In this document: positions 47,630 through 60,183 of the stretch, in pieces
Layout of the letters: every line of letters starts with the position of its first letter
How positions within the stretch are numbered: the stretch's first letter is position 1
Assembly (NCBI GenBank): GCA_948567375.1
Contig: OX419762.1
Coordinates: forward strand, 17,862,001 to 17,926,000
DNA: 64,000 nt
Origin: Lunularia cruciata
Taxonomy: Eukaryota; Streptophyta; Marchantiopsida; Lunulariales; Lunulariaceae
Direction of reading: 5' to 3'
Translations under genes and position numbers: made by a program
Notes under the pieces: generated by a model
Told to the model about the DNA's origin: nothing
The model's database searches: none
The model's input: the letters and a program-made list of their open reading frames with translations, nothing else

Positions 47630-48331
47630 GCTATCAAAAAGATTAGGAGGGAACTGAAAATGACACATGATAGGGCAGGGAATCAAACATATTTCATTGA
47701 ATTCCTCATATTAATTTATATTTATTTTGATAGAAGTGAAAACATCCAACATAATAAGATCAACTTGTTTCCCCTAGATCCATAGTAGCCAATTCCACTT
47801 CAACATTGCATAGATTGGTTTTGCTTAACTTAAGCTATTGCTTTGTTTGCTTATGGTTTGGAGGGTGGGCCACCAAGGCATGAAAAAGATTTTTTCCCGC
47901 TATGCACTCTTTCCCTCTAGTCTTTGCATGTAGTGCTTCTTCTTATGGGTCTGAAGGTGCATACTAATTTCTCCAGTTTTATATTACATTACTATCGTAG
48001 CTTTAGCATGAATTGAACATATGCAGGTGATAGTATATATAAATACTACCCCATAGGAACAAGGGAAGGAGTACAATACAAAAGGAAAATTGCATATGGG
48101 CTCAACAATCCTAAGTAGCCAAGAAAGATAGACACAAAGCCTAGCCCAAAGGTACACTAGGGACAAAGTGCCCTAACAACATCTGTTGAAGAAGCAAAGA
48201 AGATGGTAGTCTACTCCTGAACTGTGTAGTGGAGGTCCTCCAATGGTATGTTTGAAAATTAAGGAGGGAGGACCCTACATGTGTTCCTACTACTACTACA
48301 CATCAATGAAGACCCAAAGCCTGAGCAATGC
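47630..48331. mobile_element. RLE-LINE subfamily 2 fragment, then unassigned sequence
   Basis: 47630-47945 is a direct repeat of 43220-43600 (for example the cttcaacattgca-agat-ggttttgctt phrase) and so probably part of the same element. 47946-48331 has no recognised content. Confidence 0.5.
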
Positions 48332-50124
48332 TCAGATAACTGATATATGTTGTTGATAGTAGAAAATGAGCATGGTTGGAGAGATTGCTAGCGCACCATT
48401 CCTTTGTGATGAGGCCCATGCCTCTTCCTCGAGGAGACCATCATAGTGGTGATGTAGGTGTCTAAAAATCTTGATTGCTAGAGGGACAAAGGTATTTGAG
48501 GATAACTGGGTTATGTAATGGTCCTCCTTGCACTTAGAAGCAATGATCAATGTTGCTCCTCCTTGTGTGCTTGCCCGTGCCAATGACTCTACTTGTAGGA
48601 GGTTTGCAACTACCATGTCATACAAGGTACAATGCACATTTTTTAATGTAATAATATTTGCTTGCACCCAAAAAAAACAGGTGGTCTTGGTAGATCAAAC
48701 TATCAATCAATCTCAACTTGGGCCCATGTAGCTCATAGGATTTGAGCCATTATATCACAAACTATATCCTTAACTCCAATGGGCTCTCCACCTATTTCAC
48801 ATTGTAAAATATGTATACCTTGTATGTCATATGAGGAATCACATGCACACTAGCATGAAAGCACTATAAGAGTTGGATGTGGGAGACCCAACCTCAATCA
48901 TAGAGTTGTGGTAGAATCCTCAAAAGTAAATTTGAAGTCCTCAATCAAGGGAGAAGCCAAGAGGTAAGCTCCAAAACCTTTCCTTTTGCAAAGGAGAGTC
49001 TAGCTCTATTAGATAAAGGTGCCTATATGTTGGTTAGAGTGTGAGTTTGTATATACTCACTGAAATCAGTTAGAATCTTGCTAGGGTTTAGGGATACAAA
49101 ATCAATAAATTCAAGGAGTGATGTGTATGCAAGGCATGGCAATAAGTCATGAGCCAAGTCATGATGGGAAGAGTTAAGTGTCAAAATCCACTATTATGAT
49201 AGGTCACAAAAAAGAGGACACCCCTCTTGTAACAACTTATTTGCTAACAAGGGACCATTCAAGCATATACACCAATATATGTTGTTGTTAAGGTGGCATC
49301 TTGCCCTATGGGACCGCATTCACCCATGACTATTGGTAGAGCAATTTGTTGCATACACCATTCATCTGATAGTTGTGGGAGCATGCATGGCCCTAATAGA
49401 GTGGGAAATTGTGATGGGTGGTAATATCAAACATGGATAAAAGTGACAACAATGCCTTTGTAGGCAAGAAATTTTGTGGCAAATATGAAGCCCCAAGAAG
49501 GTAGCACTTTGTAAGAATGGAATAAGCTACCTAAGAATGCTCCAACCCAAGAAGGAGGGAAGCATGGACTATGGCTTGGACTAAGGTATCTGAGATGTAA
49601 GAACTGAAAAATTCCTCATGTCTCAAAGGAGAGCGCAAGACTCTCAAACCACTATGGGCAATTGGAATGATAGTTGGAAGTCATAGGAGAGTGAGGACCA
49701 TGCATGGCTCTACAACTTGTATTTATTAATATCGACTCATAAACCTAATATCTCTAAGTTGAGTCTAGGAAGCAAACACCGCTTGAACTACATCCTCCAA
49801 AGGGCCCACAATATGAGTTTTGTCCAAGAAGGATGGGAAAAGAATAGAAGGAAAAGCTATTGCCACCTATCGTAAAGTCGTGTAATGCACTTTACCAAAG
49901 AGAGATCCTCCCAAGGAGTCCCTTGTTGTATACCTTTGATTGATATCAATTGTGTAACAATGTAGTGGTTGTACAATAGAGATATCTCAATACCATAGAA
50001 AATATGAACAAATGGGATGTCAAAACTTATCTTTTTAAAGTGTTTTATTCATATCAAACTCACTTCATACACTATTTAGGAGTACCAATTGATCCATCTT
50101 ATTAAACACATCTTTAAGAAACAT
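48332..50124 (-). pseudogene. RLE-LINE subfamily 2 (copy G): RT to nuclease, broken
   Basis: Read on the minus strand: 50030-49900 has YNHYIVTQLISIKGIQQGTP, the RT block before box C. 49880-49250 matches the reverse complement of 55813-56430. About 48900-48760 reads GGEPIGVKDIVCDIMAQI, the segment after the CCHC knuckle (copy B GGQRIATHDAIRDIMFA). 48667-48332 is the nuclease C-terminal part (FVPLAIKIFRHLHHHYDGLL). Only this last part is an open frame of any length. A solo LTR of the Ty3/Gypsy family lies at its upstream end. Confidence 0.7.
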
Positions 50125-50541
50125 TAGAACAATATGGAATTACCGACAAGTTAGTCAAGGCTAACAAAGTAATGAATGGGCCAAATTAGCCTAGAATATT
50201 CTACAAGTATCTAGGAAGCTGCTTGGTACCTTCCAAGTATTGGAGAATGTGCATGCCATTTGACAACTTCTAGAAGGAAGCTTAGCTTACACCCCAAGTA
50301 AGTAGCTCCTAGAAGGAAAATTCTTGGAAGCTTCCAACTAACTTAGCTTACATGCCAAGTAAAGAGTCTCTAGGTTAACTTGGCTTGCACTCAAAGAAAG
50401 CGGCTTAAGGGTCTTGTATATTATTTATAAATACCAAAGCGCAAGCTCATGCTAGGCATTCTGAGTTTTTCCACATCCAAGTGTCCCAATGTGATCTTCC
50501 ATTCTCCTATTGCTTCTCCTTGGTCTTGGTCTTTTACAAAC
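50125..50541 (+). repeat. Solo LTR of the Ty3/Gypsy family at 3706-8018
   Basis: Matches the reverse complement of 3706-4174: it begins with a degraded agaacaatatggaattacc (LTR start TGTAACAATATGGAGC) and ends tggtcttttacaaaca. No internal gag or pol sequence adjoins it, so it is a solo LTR left by recombination or a fragment. Confidence 0.8.
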
Positions 50542-51210
50542 ATAATGGACTAAAAGCTTCCCTCGTGCAATTTGCTATGTTGGAAACTGCAATCACATTG
50601 TAAAGAGGGTGAATGCTAAAATGAAAATGAAAATATTAATAATTTATGTATATCAAATAATTATTATGCTCAAAAAATTAATTTTCAAGCTAAAGCTACC
50701 AGATATTCAACTTATCAATTTCTCCATTCTTTAGTCCACTCCAACCCCATAAAATTTTGATCACCTCTCTTCTCTTATCAACTCCCTTGTTGTTACTTTG
50801 TCTTCTTAGCATTACTAGAATATATTTATTTATATTATCATTAGACACCAATTTAATTTAAATATATCTTGTGTAATATCACTAAACACGTACTCATAGT
50901 TTCATGGATTTGAAATTCTTCACTTGTATTTGCATAGTCATTTTCAAAACCAAAATCAAAATTTAATAAAAAGATCTCTACAAGATCATTGTTGGAATGA
51001 CATTATCACAACGAGTGAAGACCTAAGATGATTGGATTTCACCCTACACATCACAAGTTGAAGTTTAAAAAAAAAAAGAATGGCACAAAAGGTTTGTTCA
51101 AAATCATAAAGAAGTTTCCAACCCTAGGAATATTTTCTTCGAAGATAAACTCTCGCGGGTTTTTCTATTATTCTCTCTCCTATATTTTATTTTTGTCATG
51201 AATCCATCTG

Positions 51211-51274
<64 letters not shown>

Positions 51275-51945
51275 TGACCTTAAATAAGTAATATAGTCTT
51301 TACTAAAGGTAATATATATATCAATGAACTAGGATGCTTGGCTATTTCATGAACATAAATATAATTTATTTCTAAATTATCAAAGATCAATATAATTCAA
51401 GTTTGAGTTTAGATAAGTAGATTATAAATTGTATCTGTAAAAGAAAAGGATATAAAAATAATTTTCATTGATTAATTTATCTAATCCAAGAAAAGGAAAC
51501 CCATGAAAAATCCATGAAGATCGTGAGAATATCAAAAATTTGACTCCATACAAAATAAATATACATAAAAGGTTGATATTTGCCTTCAAGATTGAAAATA
51601 AATTAAATAATATTTTATTTTAAGTACTCTATTTCAATTAAAAACTTATATCTTTTTATCCATTCTATTACCTAAGTCTCTGAAATTTTTTATTTAACAC
51701 ATCGTCACATTATAAGGTTAATTAAGAAATTATACCAAATTTTTATCTGTTCATATAAGGTAGAGAAACTGTAGAAAGTTTTGGGGTTTAGTTGGTCCTG
51801 AGTGCCTTCCGGGCAATATTCAAATCATGAAACTGCCTTACCTTTTGGAAAAATTTTAAGATGGAATTTCTTATCTCGTGATTTTATCTCTTGGAATTCT
51901 TTTTCCAGTTTCTTTACTGATGACCATCTTCTATGACCCCACGGG
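50542..51945. repeat. NLR flank copy, with a long (TA)n microsatellite
   Basis: 50600-51000 matches the reverse complement of 19630-20000; 51060-51780 matches 29860-30470 directly; 51830-51940 matches 22330-22440 directly. 51212-51272 is a pure (TA)n run of about 30 units, absent from the sister copy at 30000. The orientation change between parts shows rearrangement. No gene. Confidence 0.7.
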
Positions 51946-52650
51946 AAACCCTTCGAGTTTGGAACTCGGGGACAGGGGCCACCCTCTTCGCTATATTTGT
52001 TATTGTTCAATCTACTATAACGAAATAACCCCAAGAAATAACAATGTCCACGGTCAACTGTATCTTCACAAATATCTTACTCTTTTAAAAATATATATGT
52101 CATGTTATTATTACCTTTCTTGGTGCAGACATATAGATGAAAAAATTTTCATTGGCACAAAGCGTGGGGTAGTGCTATACGTTTAGTAATTCCTCCTCCT
52201 GTTAAAATAAAGGAACCCATTGAAGTTGCTTGACCCATACAAATTGTATGTACATCAGGCACAACAAATTGCATAGCATAAACAGCACCACCAAGAGAAT
52301 TTATATATAGGTACATATTTTTACTTTATCTTCACCATTAATACACATCTAATACCAATAAGTTGATTTTCTATTTCTTCATCCACTTGTTGACCTAAGG
52401 AAAGCAATCTTAATTTTTTTGGTTTTTTACAAACAGATCACAAAACTGAAATAGAGGTAGTTTTAGGTATATTAACATGTAATCCTTTATTAACAACTAA
52501 TGCTTATACTCGTTATTTAGTTTTGTGAATCTGTTTTTTAAATAGAATTTCCTTAAAAGAGTGAAAGTTTATGAAGCATTTCTTAGAAGCTGTATTTAGA
52601 CAGTTAACCTCATTAGAGTTAACTAACCTATCTTATTTTGATAATGTGTG
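51946..52650 (-). pseudogene. clpP: Nuclear chloroplast DNA: clpP exon and flanks (copy 2)
   Basis: Same block as 23440-24189 (shared landmark acgggaaacccttcgagttt on the left, gttaactaaccyatcttatt on the right). The clpP exon on the minus strand is at about 52110-52400, more degraded than copy 1, with an extra piece (tggggtagtgctatac) near 52170. The two copies share the same internal deletion between GGAV and MQF, so they derive from one transfer that was later duplicated. Confidence 0.85.
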
Positions 52651-52654
52651 AAAG

Positions 52655-55600
52655 GCGACCACATAGAACACAAGAGGGATGGGAAGACTCCATCAAGCCA
52701 TACAAGGGAGAGACAAAAGAGGTAGAATGGGCCTAGGCTCCAATAGTATCAATATGAGAAATCTGCCCTACCACACCTAAGATATTTGAGCTATGCAAGT
52801 TGTAAGGTCTACAAACTACTGGAGCATCCAAAGAAGCATCACTAGAGTGATTGCTCTCCTATGGATTGTACCAGCCAATGCTCTATGTAGAGCCATGGAC
52901 ACATGATGTTTAAAATATGCTACAATGTATGAGAGTGAGAATGATACGCTTAGTATATAATATGATAAGCTCTTGTGCACTCACTAAGGAACGTGTCAAA
53001 TGCAATGCCCATTGCTCCATATAACTCCAAGACTAGAGGAACAAAGAGGTGACCTCGTTGCATACTCCTATACTTGGAGACTTTGCATGCTACAGCTCCG
53101 CTCACCGCCCATCCAAGAGGATGAGTAATCATTCCCTCCAAAATTGTATCACATAGAGGGTCTATAACCACAACATCCCGCATTATAACTTGATCATCTC
53201 TGACTAAGTATAAGTTTGCTTTGACATGTGTCATCTACAAAGAATATGAACGCTCCCTCCAAGCATAATATTCACTCTTGTGGCATAGAAAATATTAAAT
53301 CCTTGATAACATCATGGGTATCTATCCTTTGTCATCCATAAGGACACCATCTCATATGGACCACTCCTGCATCTAGTGTAGAACCACACACACAAGCGAG
53401 TAATGAAGATGTAGACAGGTGGACCAAACCTAGGTGAAATCTCATCATTGTAAAGAAAGTGGTTGGTGCAAGTCAGAATACCCTAATGCATGATTGAGCT
53501 AGGATCCAAGAGCATGCACCATTGCCAAAGCAAGAGTGAAGACATGCTCTAGTGGCCCAAGGAATGGATTAGTCAATTAAGAGAGAATGTAGCATATGTT
53601 GACATTGTGGTTCCATCAAGGAAGACTGCAAACCTCTAGTCCAATCTAACAATAATGAAGCAAAGGATGGAAGGTCCTCTTATGCCCATGGAGATAGACC
53701 ATCTCTCATCTACCACAATAACACCTATAGAAAAAGGGATCTCTCCTCCACCTTGGTCACATAAGTCTCCAAAACTGGGCTATCAACAACCACAAAATGG
53801 GAGGAAAGTATGGATGCCAAGAGAGCCCAACTACCCAAAAATGCTATATGTGCCATCTGTTCCATAGATAATAGCCCTACCCCTCTGCACAAGATCAATA
53901 GAGATGTCTATCTACATGTCAACTCCCCCATCACATACTCAAAAGTCCTTGGTCTGATGACTCCCATAATCCTCCTATCAAAAGCTCTCAAACATGACAA
54001 GAAAGTCAAGGAAGGGAGAATTGTGCTTAGAAGGTAAGTTGGTCGATGGGCAATACTAGAGGAGAGTATATCAAATGCAACCTACAGATCTCCTAGTAGA
54101 GGACGGTCATCCATATGGAAAATATCCTCAGCAAGGGCAATGTCTAAGAAGCATGTGATAAATCCTTGGATCCTACTAGCACTCCAAGTATATGTAATTC
54201 ATCTATAGATGTGACACATCTCTTTGGAAGCTCAAGGTGGGGAGGGATACCTAAAAGGGACCATGCTCTAGACTTTGACACCTTGACTCTCAAGCTTACA
54301 AGATGTAGCTTGGTAGTCAAGTGATCAAAGACTTGCCTAATTTGATCTATGGGGCTCACAAGCCCCGTAGATCAATATGTGTATTTTCTGCTAAGGAAGG
54401 AAATACACAACTTGAAATGGCCAAAATAGCAGATAAGAGAGCTCTAAAGTGAGCCATGGCAAACAAAGGCCCCCTAAAGGATCTCCTTGTCATGTACCAA
54501 TAACTGACTCCAACCTATAACCATCCATGATAGTAGTAAAGGGAAGAAAGAGAGCCATAGAACAATCACACAAAGAGAATGAGACTTGTCAAGGAATCAC
54601 GGCCTCCCTAAGCTCTCTTAAGATGGATGCTTATGAGATGCTATTAAAAGTATTCTCAACATCCACCTACAGGATAACCCACTTTGGATGGATATCTAGG
54701 AGTGCCTTGATGCCTAGGAAAATAGCCTTGCAACCTCTAGGTGTAGCTACTCCAAATTGATATGGACTAAGGTGCTCTCAAAAGTGGGATCAATGTTGAA
54801 GGACAATGGTACCACTAACCAAGCACAAAAAGATCTCTCCGATAGCAATTGATCTAATGCACCCTTTGCTATTCTCCATCATGAGAAATCAACTAGCCCC
54901 TAAGACCTGACCAATTAACATAGAGATATCTCTCCTTGCTATTGCTGCAACCACTTGAAATACCTTGGTAAATCTACTAGAAGGATTATCTGCCTAAAAA
55001 ATAATCTCTAAGATGCTCATATACCATCCCTAACAAGCCTCTTAAGGAAAGGTGAGGGGTAGTGCACAATGCTTGTGCAAAAAGTGACCTATCAAGACAT
55101 AAAAGCTACTAATCAGGCTAATAATCTAAGACCTCTAATGGTACTTCCTCTACTACCATAGGATGTAGTGAGCATAGGGAAGAGATAGTCTCATCAATAG
55201 GACTAGCCATAGACAAAGGGTGCAATGCTCATGCTACTCTACTAAACTCTCCTACCTGACCCAATGTCCTACACCATCATAGTCGAGGGGACTCTATGGT
55301 ATCATATGGTGGAATCTATCTCCTAAAACATGCAACCCTAATCAACTCCTCTTATAGGGTAGCCTAATCTATCACTTAGAATCAATGAAATCTAATGGCC
55401 ACCCCTCTTTAGCCCGCATGTCCCCCTCTAGCATAACAAAGATACCATCCATGGAGTAAGAAGAATAAGAACCATTTAAACTTGTCCAAGGGATCACATG
55501 CCAAAGAATCAAGTGGTAGGCAAAAAGCCTATCTAGCCTCATCATGGAGTGAACGGGGTAGTCTTTGGAATAGACATGGACATGGAAAACTAGTCTTGAA

Positions 55601-55812
55601 TAAATCCAAAATACAACTTGCATGAGATTCTAAGCACTCCCACAACTCAATAGGTATTCCAAGAATAGACAACAAAGGGATATAAGAAGCATGCATTATA
55701 CCAAGTGTCACCATTGTCAATGTGGTCACTTGTCTCACATGAGCATCCCAAGTGGTCCAATCATAGCCCTTGTGCATCCTTGCCACATAGGTCTTTACTC
55801 CTTGTGAGGGTC
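52655..55812 (-). mobile_element. RLE-LINE copy D
   Basis: Near-complete third copy on the minus strand, truncated at the zinc finger. 53234-52950 is the nuclease core (NLYLVRDDQVIMRDVVVIDP, KVSKY). 54359-54144 holds late RT motifs (VKVSKSRAWSLLGIPPHLELP). 55831-55529 is the zinc-finger region, with the two Cys lost (CYSKERPSQGVKTYVARMH). It shares with copy B its position next to clpP and NLR flank, so it probably arose in the same segmental duplication. Dead by many stops. Confidence 0.8.
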
Positions 55813-56430
55813 TCTCTTTGCTATAGCACATTCCATGACTTTATGATAGGTGGCAATAGCTTTTTCTTCTTTCCCATCCTTCTTGGACAAAAGTCATATT
55901 GTGGACCCTTTGGAGGATGTAGTTCAAGCGGTGTTTGCTTCCACACTCAACTTAGAGCTCTTAGGTTTATGAGTCCATACTAGTAAAATACAAGGTCTGG
56001 AGCCCATGCATGGTCCTCACTCTCCTATGACTTCCCACCATGATTCCAATTGCCCATAGTGGTTTGAGAGACTTGGGCTCTCCTTTGGGACATGAGGATT
56101 TTTGCAATTCTTACATCTTGGATAGCTTAGTCCAAGCCATATTCCATAATCACCTCCTTCCTTGGTTGGAGATTTCCTAGGTGGCTTATTTTATTCTTCC
56201 AAAATGCTACCTTCTTGTGGGTTCATATTTGGCACAAACTTTCTTGCTTACAACGGTATTGTTGTCAGATTTATGCATGATAGTACCATTTGTCACACTT
56301 TCACACTCTATTAGGGCCACGCATGCTCCCATAACTATCAGGTGAATGGTGTAGGCAACAGATTGCTCTACCAATAGTCATAGGCAGATGTGGTCCCATA
56401 GGGCAAGAGTCCACCTTAACAGCAACATAC
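55813..56430 (+). pseudogene. RLE-LINE subfamily 2 fragment (copy F)
   Basis: The inverted match of 49250-49880. 55813-55983 is open (STFHDFMIGGNSFFF ... LGQKSYCGPFGGCS); further on ALPIVIGRCGPI corresponds to ALPISCGGVGLL of copy B. It is truncated at the left by the junction with copy D and at the right by the Copia relic. Confidence 0.65.
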
Positions 56431-58262
56431 AAATCTGGAGAGTTTGATAGATATTGTAAGAGTGAAGGGATAACTCATCACTTTACAATTTTGGGTACTC
56501 CTCAAAAAAATGGTGTGACAAAGCAGATAAATTGTACACTCTTGGAGAAACAAGAAGTATGTTAAGCAATGTCAGATTGGAGAAGAATTTTTGGGCAGAA
56601 GCTTTAAATACAGCTTGTCATTTGGTTAACATTTCTCCCTCTATTGCTATTGAGTGTAAGACACCTATGGAAAAATGGACAGGTTGGCATGTTGATTACT
56701 CTTCACTTAGAGTGTTTGGATGCATAGCTTATGTTTATAGTCAACAAGAACAAATGACAAAGTTAGATCCCAAATCAAGAAAATGTATATTCTTGGGATA
56801 TGAAAAGGATACAAAGGGATATAGATAATGGAATCCAAAAAGGTGTTGTCTTGTTGTGAGTAGGGATGTAGTTTTTGATGAGACAAGTAGAAAGGGGATT
56901 ATTACTACAGCAAAAGAAAATCCTAAAAAAAATTCAATCAGATTTTGTTACGATAGATATTGATCTTGAAAATGAAGACATCTCACCTCTTGTAGATCTA
57001 CCAAGTGAACCATTAAAAGAGCAAAGTCCAAGAGGGATTCATGAACATAGGTGTCCAAATAGGGATAGAAGGCCTCCAAAGAGATTTGATGATTCATTTA
57101 TAACTTATGCTCTTCTATGGAGAATGGTGGGCCTTCTTCATATGAAGAGGCAATGCAAGACCAAGAGTGTCAAAAGTGGCATTGTGCAATGGAAGAAGAG
57201 ATGAAGTCTTTGGCCAAAAACCAAACTTGGAGACTTGAAAAATTGCCTATGGGATAGAAGGTAATTGGTTGCAGATGGATATTTTGGAGGAAGGAAGGAC
57301 TTCCAAAATCTGGTGGAGATCAATACAAAGCAAGGCTTGTAGCAAAGGGTTATAGCTAAAAAGAAGGTATTGACTTCAATGAGATTTTTTCACCAGTGGT
57401 AAAAATCTCTTCAATTTGTGCACTAGTGGCAATAGTTGCATTGCATAACTTGGAGTTGGAGCAACTAGTTGGTTTTTTACATAGAAAATTGGAGGAGGAG
57501 GTTTACATGCATCAACTTGAAGGTTTTGTGATACCAAGGAACTAGAACCTAGTTTGCAGGTTACAAAAGTCTTTATATGGACTAAAGCAAAGTCCAAGAC
57601 TTTGGTACATGAAATTTGATGCTTTCATGTTGAAGCATGGATATAATAGAAGTGAGTCAGATTGTTGTGTTTACCTCAAGAAGCTACATGGACCTAGGAG
57701 TATTTGATCTAATCATCTTGGTACTATATGTGGATGGTATATTGATTGCTGTAGAGGATATGGTTGAGGTGGAAAAATTGAAAGCACAACTCGGTAAGGA
57801 GTTTGATATGAAGGACTTGGGTTCTTCAAAGAGGGTGCTTAGGATTGAAATCCACCAAGACAAGAGCAAGGGAAAGTTATGGATATCTCAAAGGAGATAT
57901 TTGGAAAAATCACTTGCTCGGTTTGGCATGGAGAATGGTTTACTAGTGAGCACTCCAATGGCAAGTCATTTTAAGATATCATTAGAGCAATGTCTATCAA
58001 ATGAGAGGAGATAACAATAATGTCAAATATTCCTTATGCTAGTGTTTTTGGGAGTTTAATGTATGCTATGGTCTGCACTAGACCAACCATCTCATATCCT
58101 GTGAGTATGGTGAGTAGATACATGGCAGATTCAGGGAAACAACATTGGGAAGTTGTGAAGTGGATACTTTGTTACTTGAAAGTGTCGTGCATATATATAT
58201 TGCTATCAAAATCATACTCTATAGAAGCACAACTCACACATAAATCATACATAGACTCTAAA
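56431..58262 (+). mobile_element. Ty1/Copia retrotransposon relic, truncated at both ends
   Basis: About 1.8 kb covering the second half of integrase through RT to the start of RNase H. LTRs, gag, protease and RNase H are absent. The left end abuts an RLE-LINE fragment at 56430 and the right end abuts a fold-back repeat at about 58268; no target duplication is visible. Confidence 0.85.
56440..58262 (+). pseudogene. Copia pol: integrase C-terminal half and reverse transcriptase
   Basis: 56440-56828: integrase with GTPQKNGVTKQINCTLLE, LEKNFWAEALNTACHLVN, LRVFGCIAYVY and KCIFLGYEKDTKGYR, the classical Copia order. 56875-57204: variable linker. From about 57360: RT, IDFNEIFSPVVK, LEEEVYMHQLEGF, CRLQKSLYGLKQSPRLWY, then 57637-58014 with LVLYVDGILIA and STPMASHFK, then 58020-58271 with YASVFGSLMYAM and RPTISYPVSMVSRYM. 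The catalytic YVDD is YVDG and the first catalytic Asp segment is lost (LEQLVGFLH). Stops and frameshifts recur. Its product would have replicated the element. Confidence 0.9.
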
Positions 58263-58267
58263 GTGCC

Positions 58268-58930
58268 ATAATAATCAGTTCGTTTACACAACTCAAATTA
58301 CACTCAATCAAATCACTACTTGATTTGTCACTTAATAACTTGGCAATAATTGGGCATTTATTACAATCAAGTCACACCCACTCTAGCTAAGAGAATCCAA
58401 GTGACGCTTTCCGGCCTTTGTCTACCATAGCTAGGAACTTGAAGGCTCAACATCAAAGAAGTGAGCTCTCTAGAGCTTGTCATGCCATTTGTAGTTCCGC
58501 ATCTAGATGCTCGGACACTGGAGTTCCAATGATAGTAATTAGAGTTATTTCAGTAATTTCTTAGCGACTACTTTCTGACAGTTAGATTTTGTGTTTGGGA
58601 GACTGACTTCACGGTGGGGCCCACCGTCACTTTGCACCATTTGCACCGTCCAGTGTGCCATCAGCGAGACTGTTAGGCTTTCAGAGCTAGCTCGAGTCCA
58701 GGGGGTATAGTTTTGAAGTGAGCTCCAGAGAGCTCACTTCTCTGATGTTGAGCCTTCGAGTTCCTGGCTATGGTGGATAGAGGCCGGTGAGCATCACCTG
58801 GATTCTCTATGCTTGAGTGGGTGTGGCTTGACTGTAATCAGTGCCCAGTTGTTGGCAATTTATAGAGTGACAAATCAAGTACTGATCTGTGTTGAGTTGA
58901 GTTGAGAGTTGTAAGCAATTTGATTACATC
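58268..58930. repeat. Fold-back: about 200-bp inverted arms around a 235-bp centre
   Basis: Left arm 58268-58477 is an imperfect reverse complement of 58712-58930 (shared phrases gaaggctcaacatca-agaagtgagctctct, gagaatcca-gtga, tacttgatttgtcac). Arms differ mainly by C/T changes. The centre (58478-58711) is less AT-rich and has no coding frame. It could be a fold-back or MITE-type element, or two opposed LTR pieces. Confidence 0.7.
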
Positions 58931-60183
58931 AGAGAAGTGAAGTCAGGGGGAAATCGGGTGCAGGAACTATGAGTGTTGGTGGTATCTCCAAGCTTGGTGG
59001 ATCATTGGTAGCTCGATTCAAGTTCATTGTTTCCCTAGTGTGCAGAAGCTCAATCGATTGATGCAGATTTGGTAGTTAGGCGGACGGTGTGCGGAAGTGC
59101 TGGCCAAATTTTGAGCAAAGAAGGAGCAAATTTCGAGCAGTGTTGTGATTTTGAGCTCAGGAGGTGAAGGCAAGACCAATTTGCTGCGAGTTGGGCTCAG
59201 AAAGTCAAATTGAAGGTGGAGTTGGGAAGCTCTTCTCATGAATTTGTGATTTGGAAAAACCCGTGTTGTCAATTTGGCTCGAGTAGAAAGTTAGCGGGGG
59301 ATTTGGCGGACGTCCAACATTAGGGTTTATGTAAGATTTTGGTTGGGATTTACGTTAGATTTTGGCCAGATTTAGAGGAGTTTTTGCTGTTTGGCCAGAT
59401 TTGGAGGAGTTATTTTTAGAGGCTTCGAGGCATAGGGCTGTGGGCTATGAGAGGCTACGAAGGCCTAGAAGGGCCAGCAAGCCAGCTTGCTGGCGTGAGG
59501 CTAGCTAGTTTAGAGTAGATCTTGGTCATTGGTTGGCAAAATCTACCTTTCCTACTAGATTGTGCGCAACAGGGTTTGACCCCTAGATCTCTTGTTCCTA
59601 GACTGGTACTCTAGCCAACTGGTCCACCCTCACTTATTGTCATAGTGACTGTGCCACTGTTATCTATACACATGTAGCTTTGGCTAGGAGAGGCAGTTTG
59701 ATCCCATTCTTGGTGATCCTCGTAGCTTAGGACTTAGATATCAACTTCTCTTATGTCAAATGCCAAATGGTGATAGAGTCAGTCCCGTGTTGTGTTATGA
59801 GATGGAGGGTTTTCATTTAGTGTTCTTGTGATTGGATCCCCTCCATTCTCTACTTCCTGTTTGTGCACCATGTTTGTGTGAGGTGCTCTGACTTTTGAGC
59901 GTTGGTGCTCTGGTGTGCTCTTGGTGTTGAGGTTGGAGTGATGACCAGTCAGACTACCTTCGTTTCTCTCCGGCGAGGTAGGAAGTGATGACCTATAGAC
60001 CGTGAGAGTGCGTGTTATGATAGTAGGTTACAGGTTGCCCTTTCCCGTAGTGTAGTTATCTCGGTTAGAGTTACATTAGTGGGTAGTGCTTAGTTGGTAT
60101 TGGCACGTGGTGGTGTTGGCACTTGGTGAGGTACTTGCGGTTGCAGTTGGTGGTTCAGGTTTGCTATTGTGGTTACTTTGTCA
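58931..60183. other. Leader region of the Ty3/Gypsy element, LTR undefined; tRNA-like patch
   Basis: No gene. 59472-59493 is a perfect 10-bp-stem palindrome (GCCAGCAAGC-CA-GCTTGCTGGC). The 5' LTR and primer-binding site of the following element should lie here, but the second LTR is outside the window so the borders cannot be compared. Confidence 0.45.
59563..59642 (-). other. tRNA-like (SINE-head-like) sequence with A and B boxes
   Basis: On the minus strand: gaccagTTGGCTAGAGtaccag resembles a pol III A box and, 36 bases after its start, GGGTCAAACCC resembles a B box. A cloverleaf is not complete and the spacing is short for a tRNA, so a SINE head or a decayed tRNA copy is more likely than a functional tRNA gene. 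Confidence 0.35.

Noticed and set aside
43220-47945. LTR retrotransposon with direct repeats 43220-43600 and 47630-47945 as LTRs
   Set aside because: The repeats read as part of the RLE-LINE coding region, and no gag or pol lies between them.
59563-59642. A functional nuclear tRNA gene
   Set aside because: A and B boxes are too close and no full cloverleaf or clear anticodon stem can be drawn; kept only as tRNA-like.
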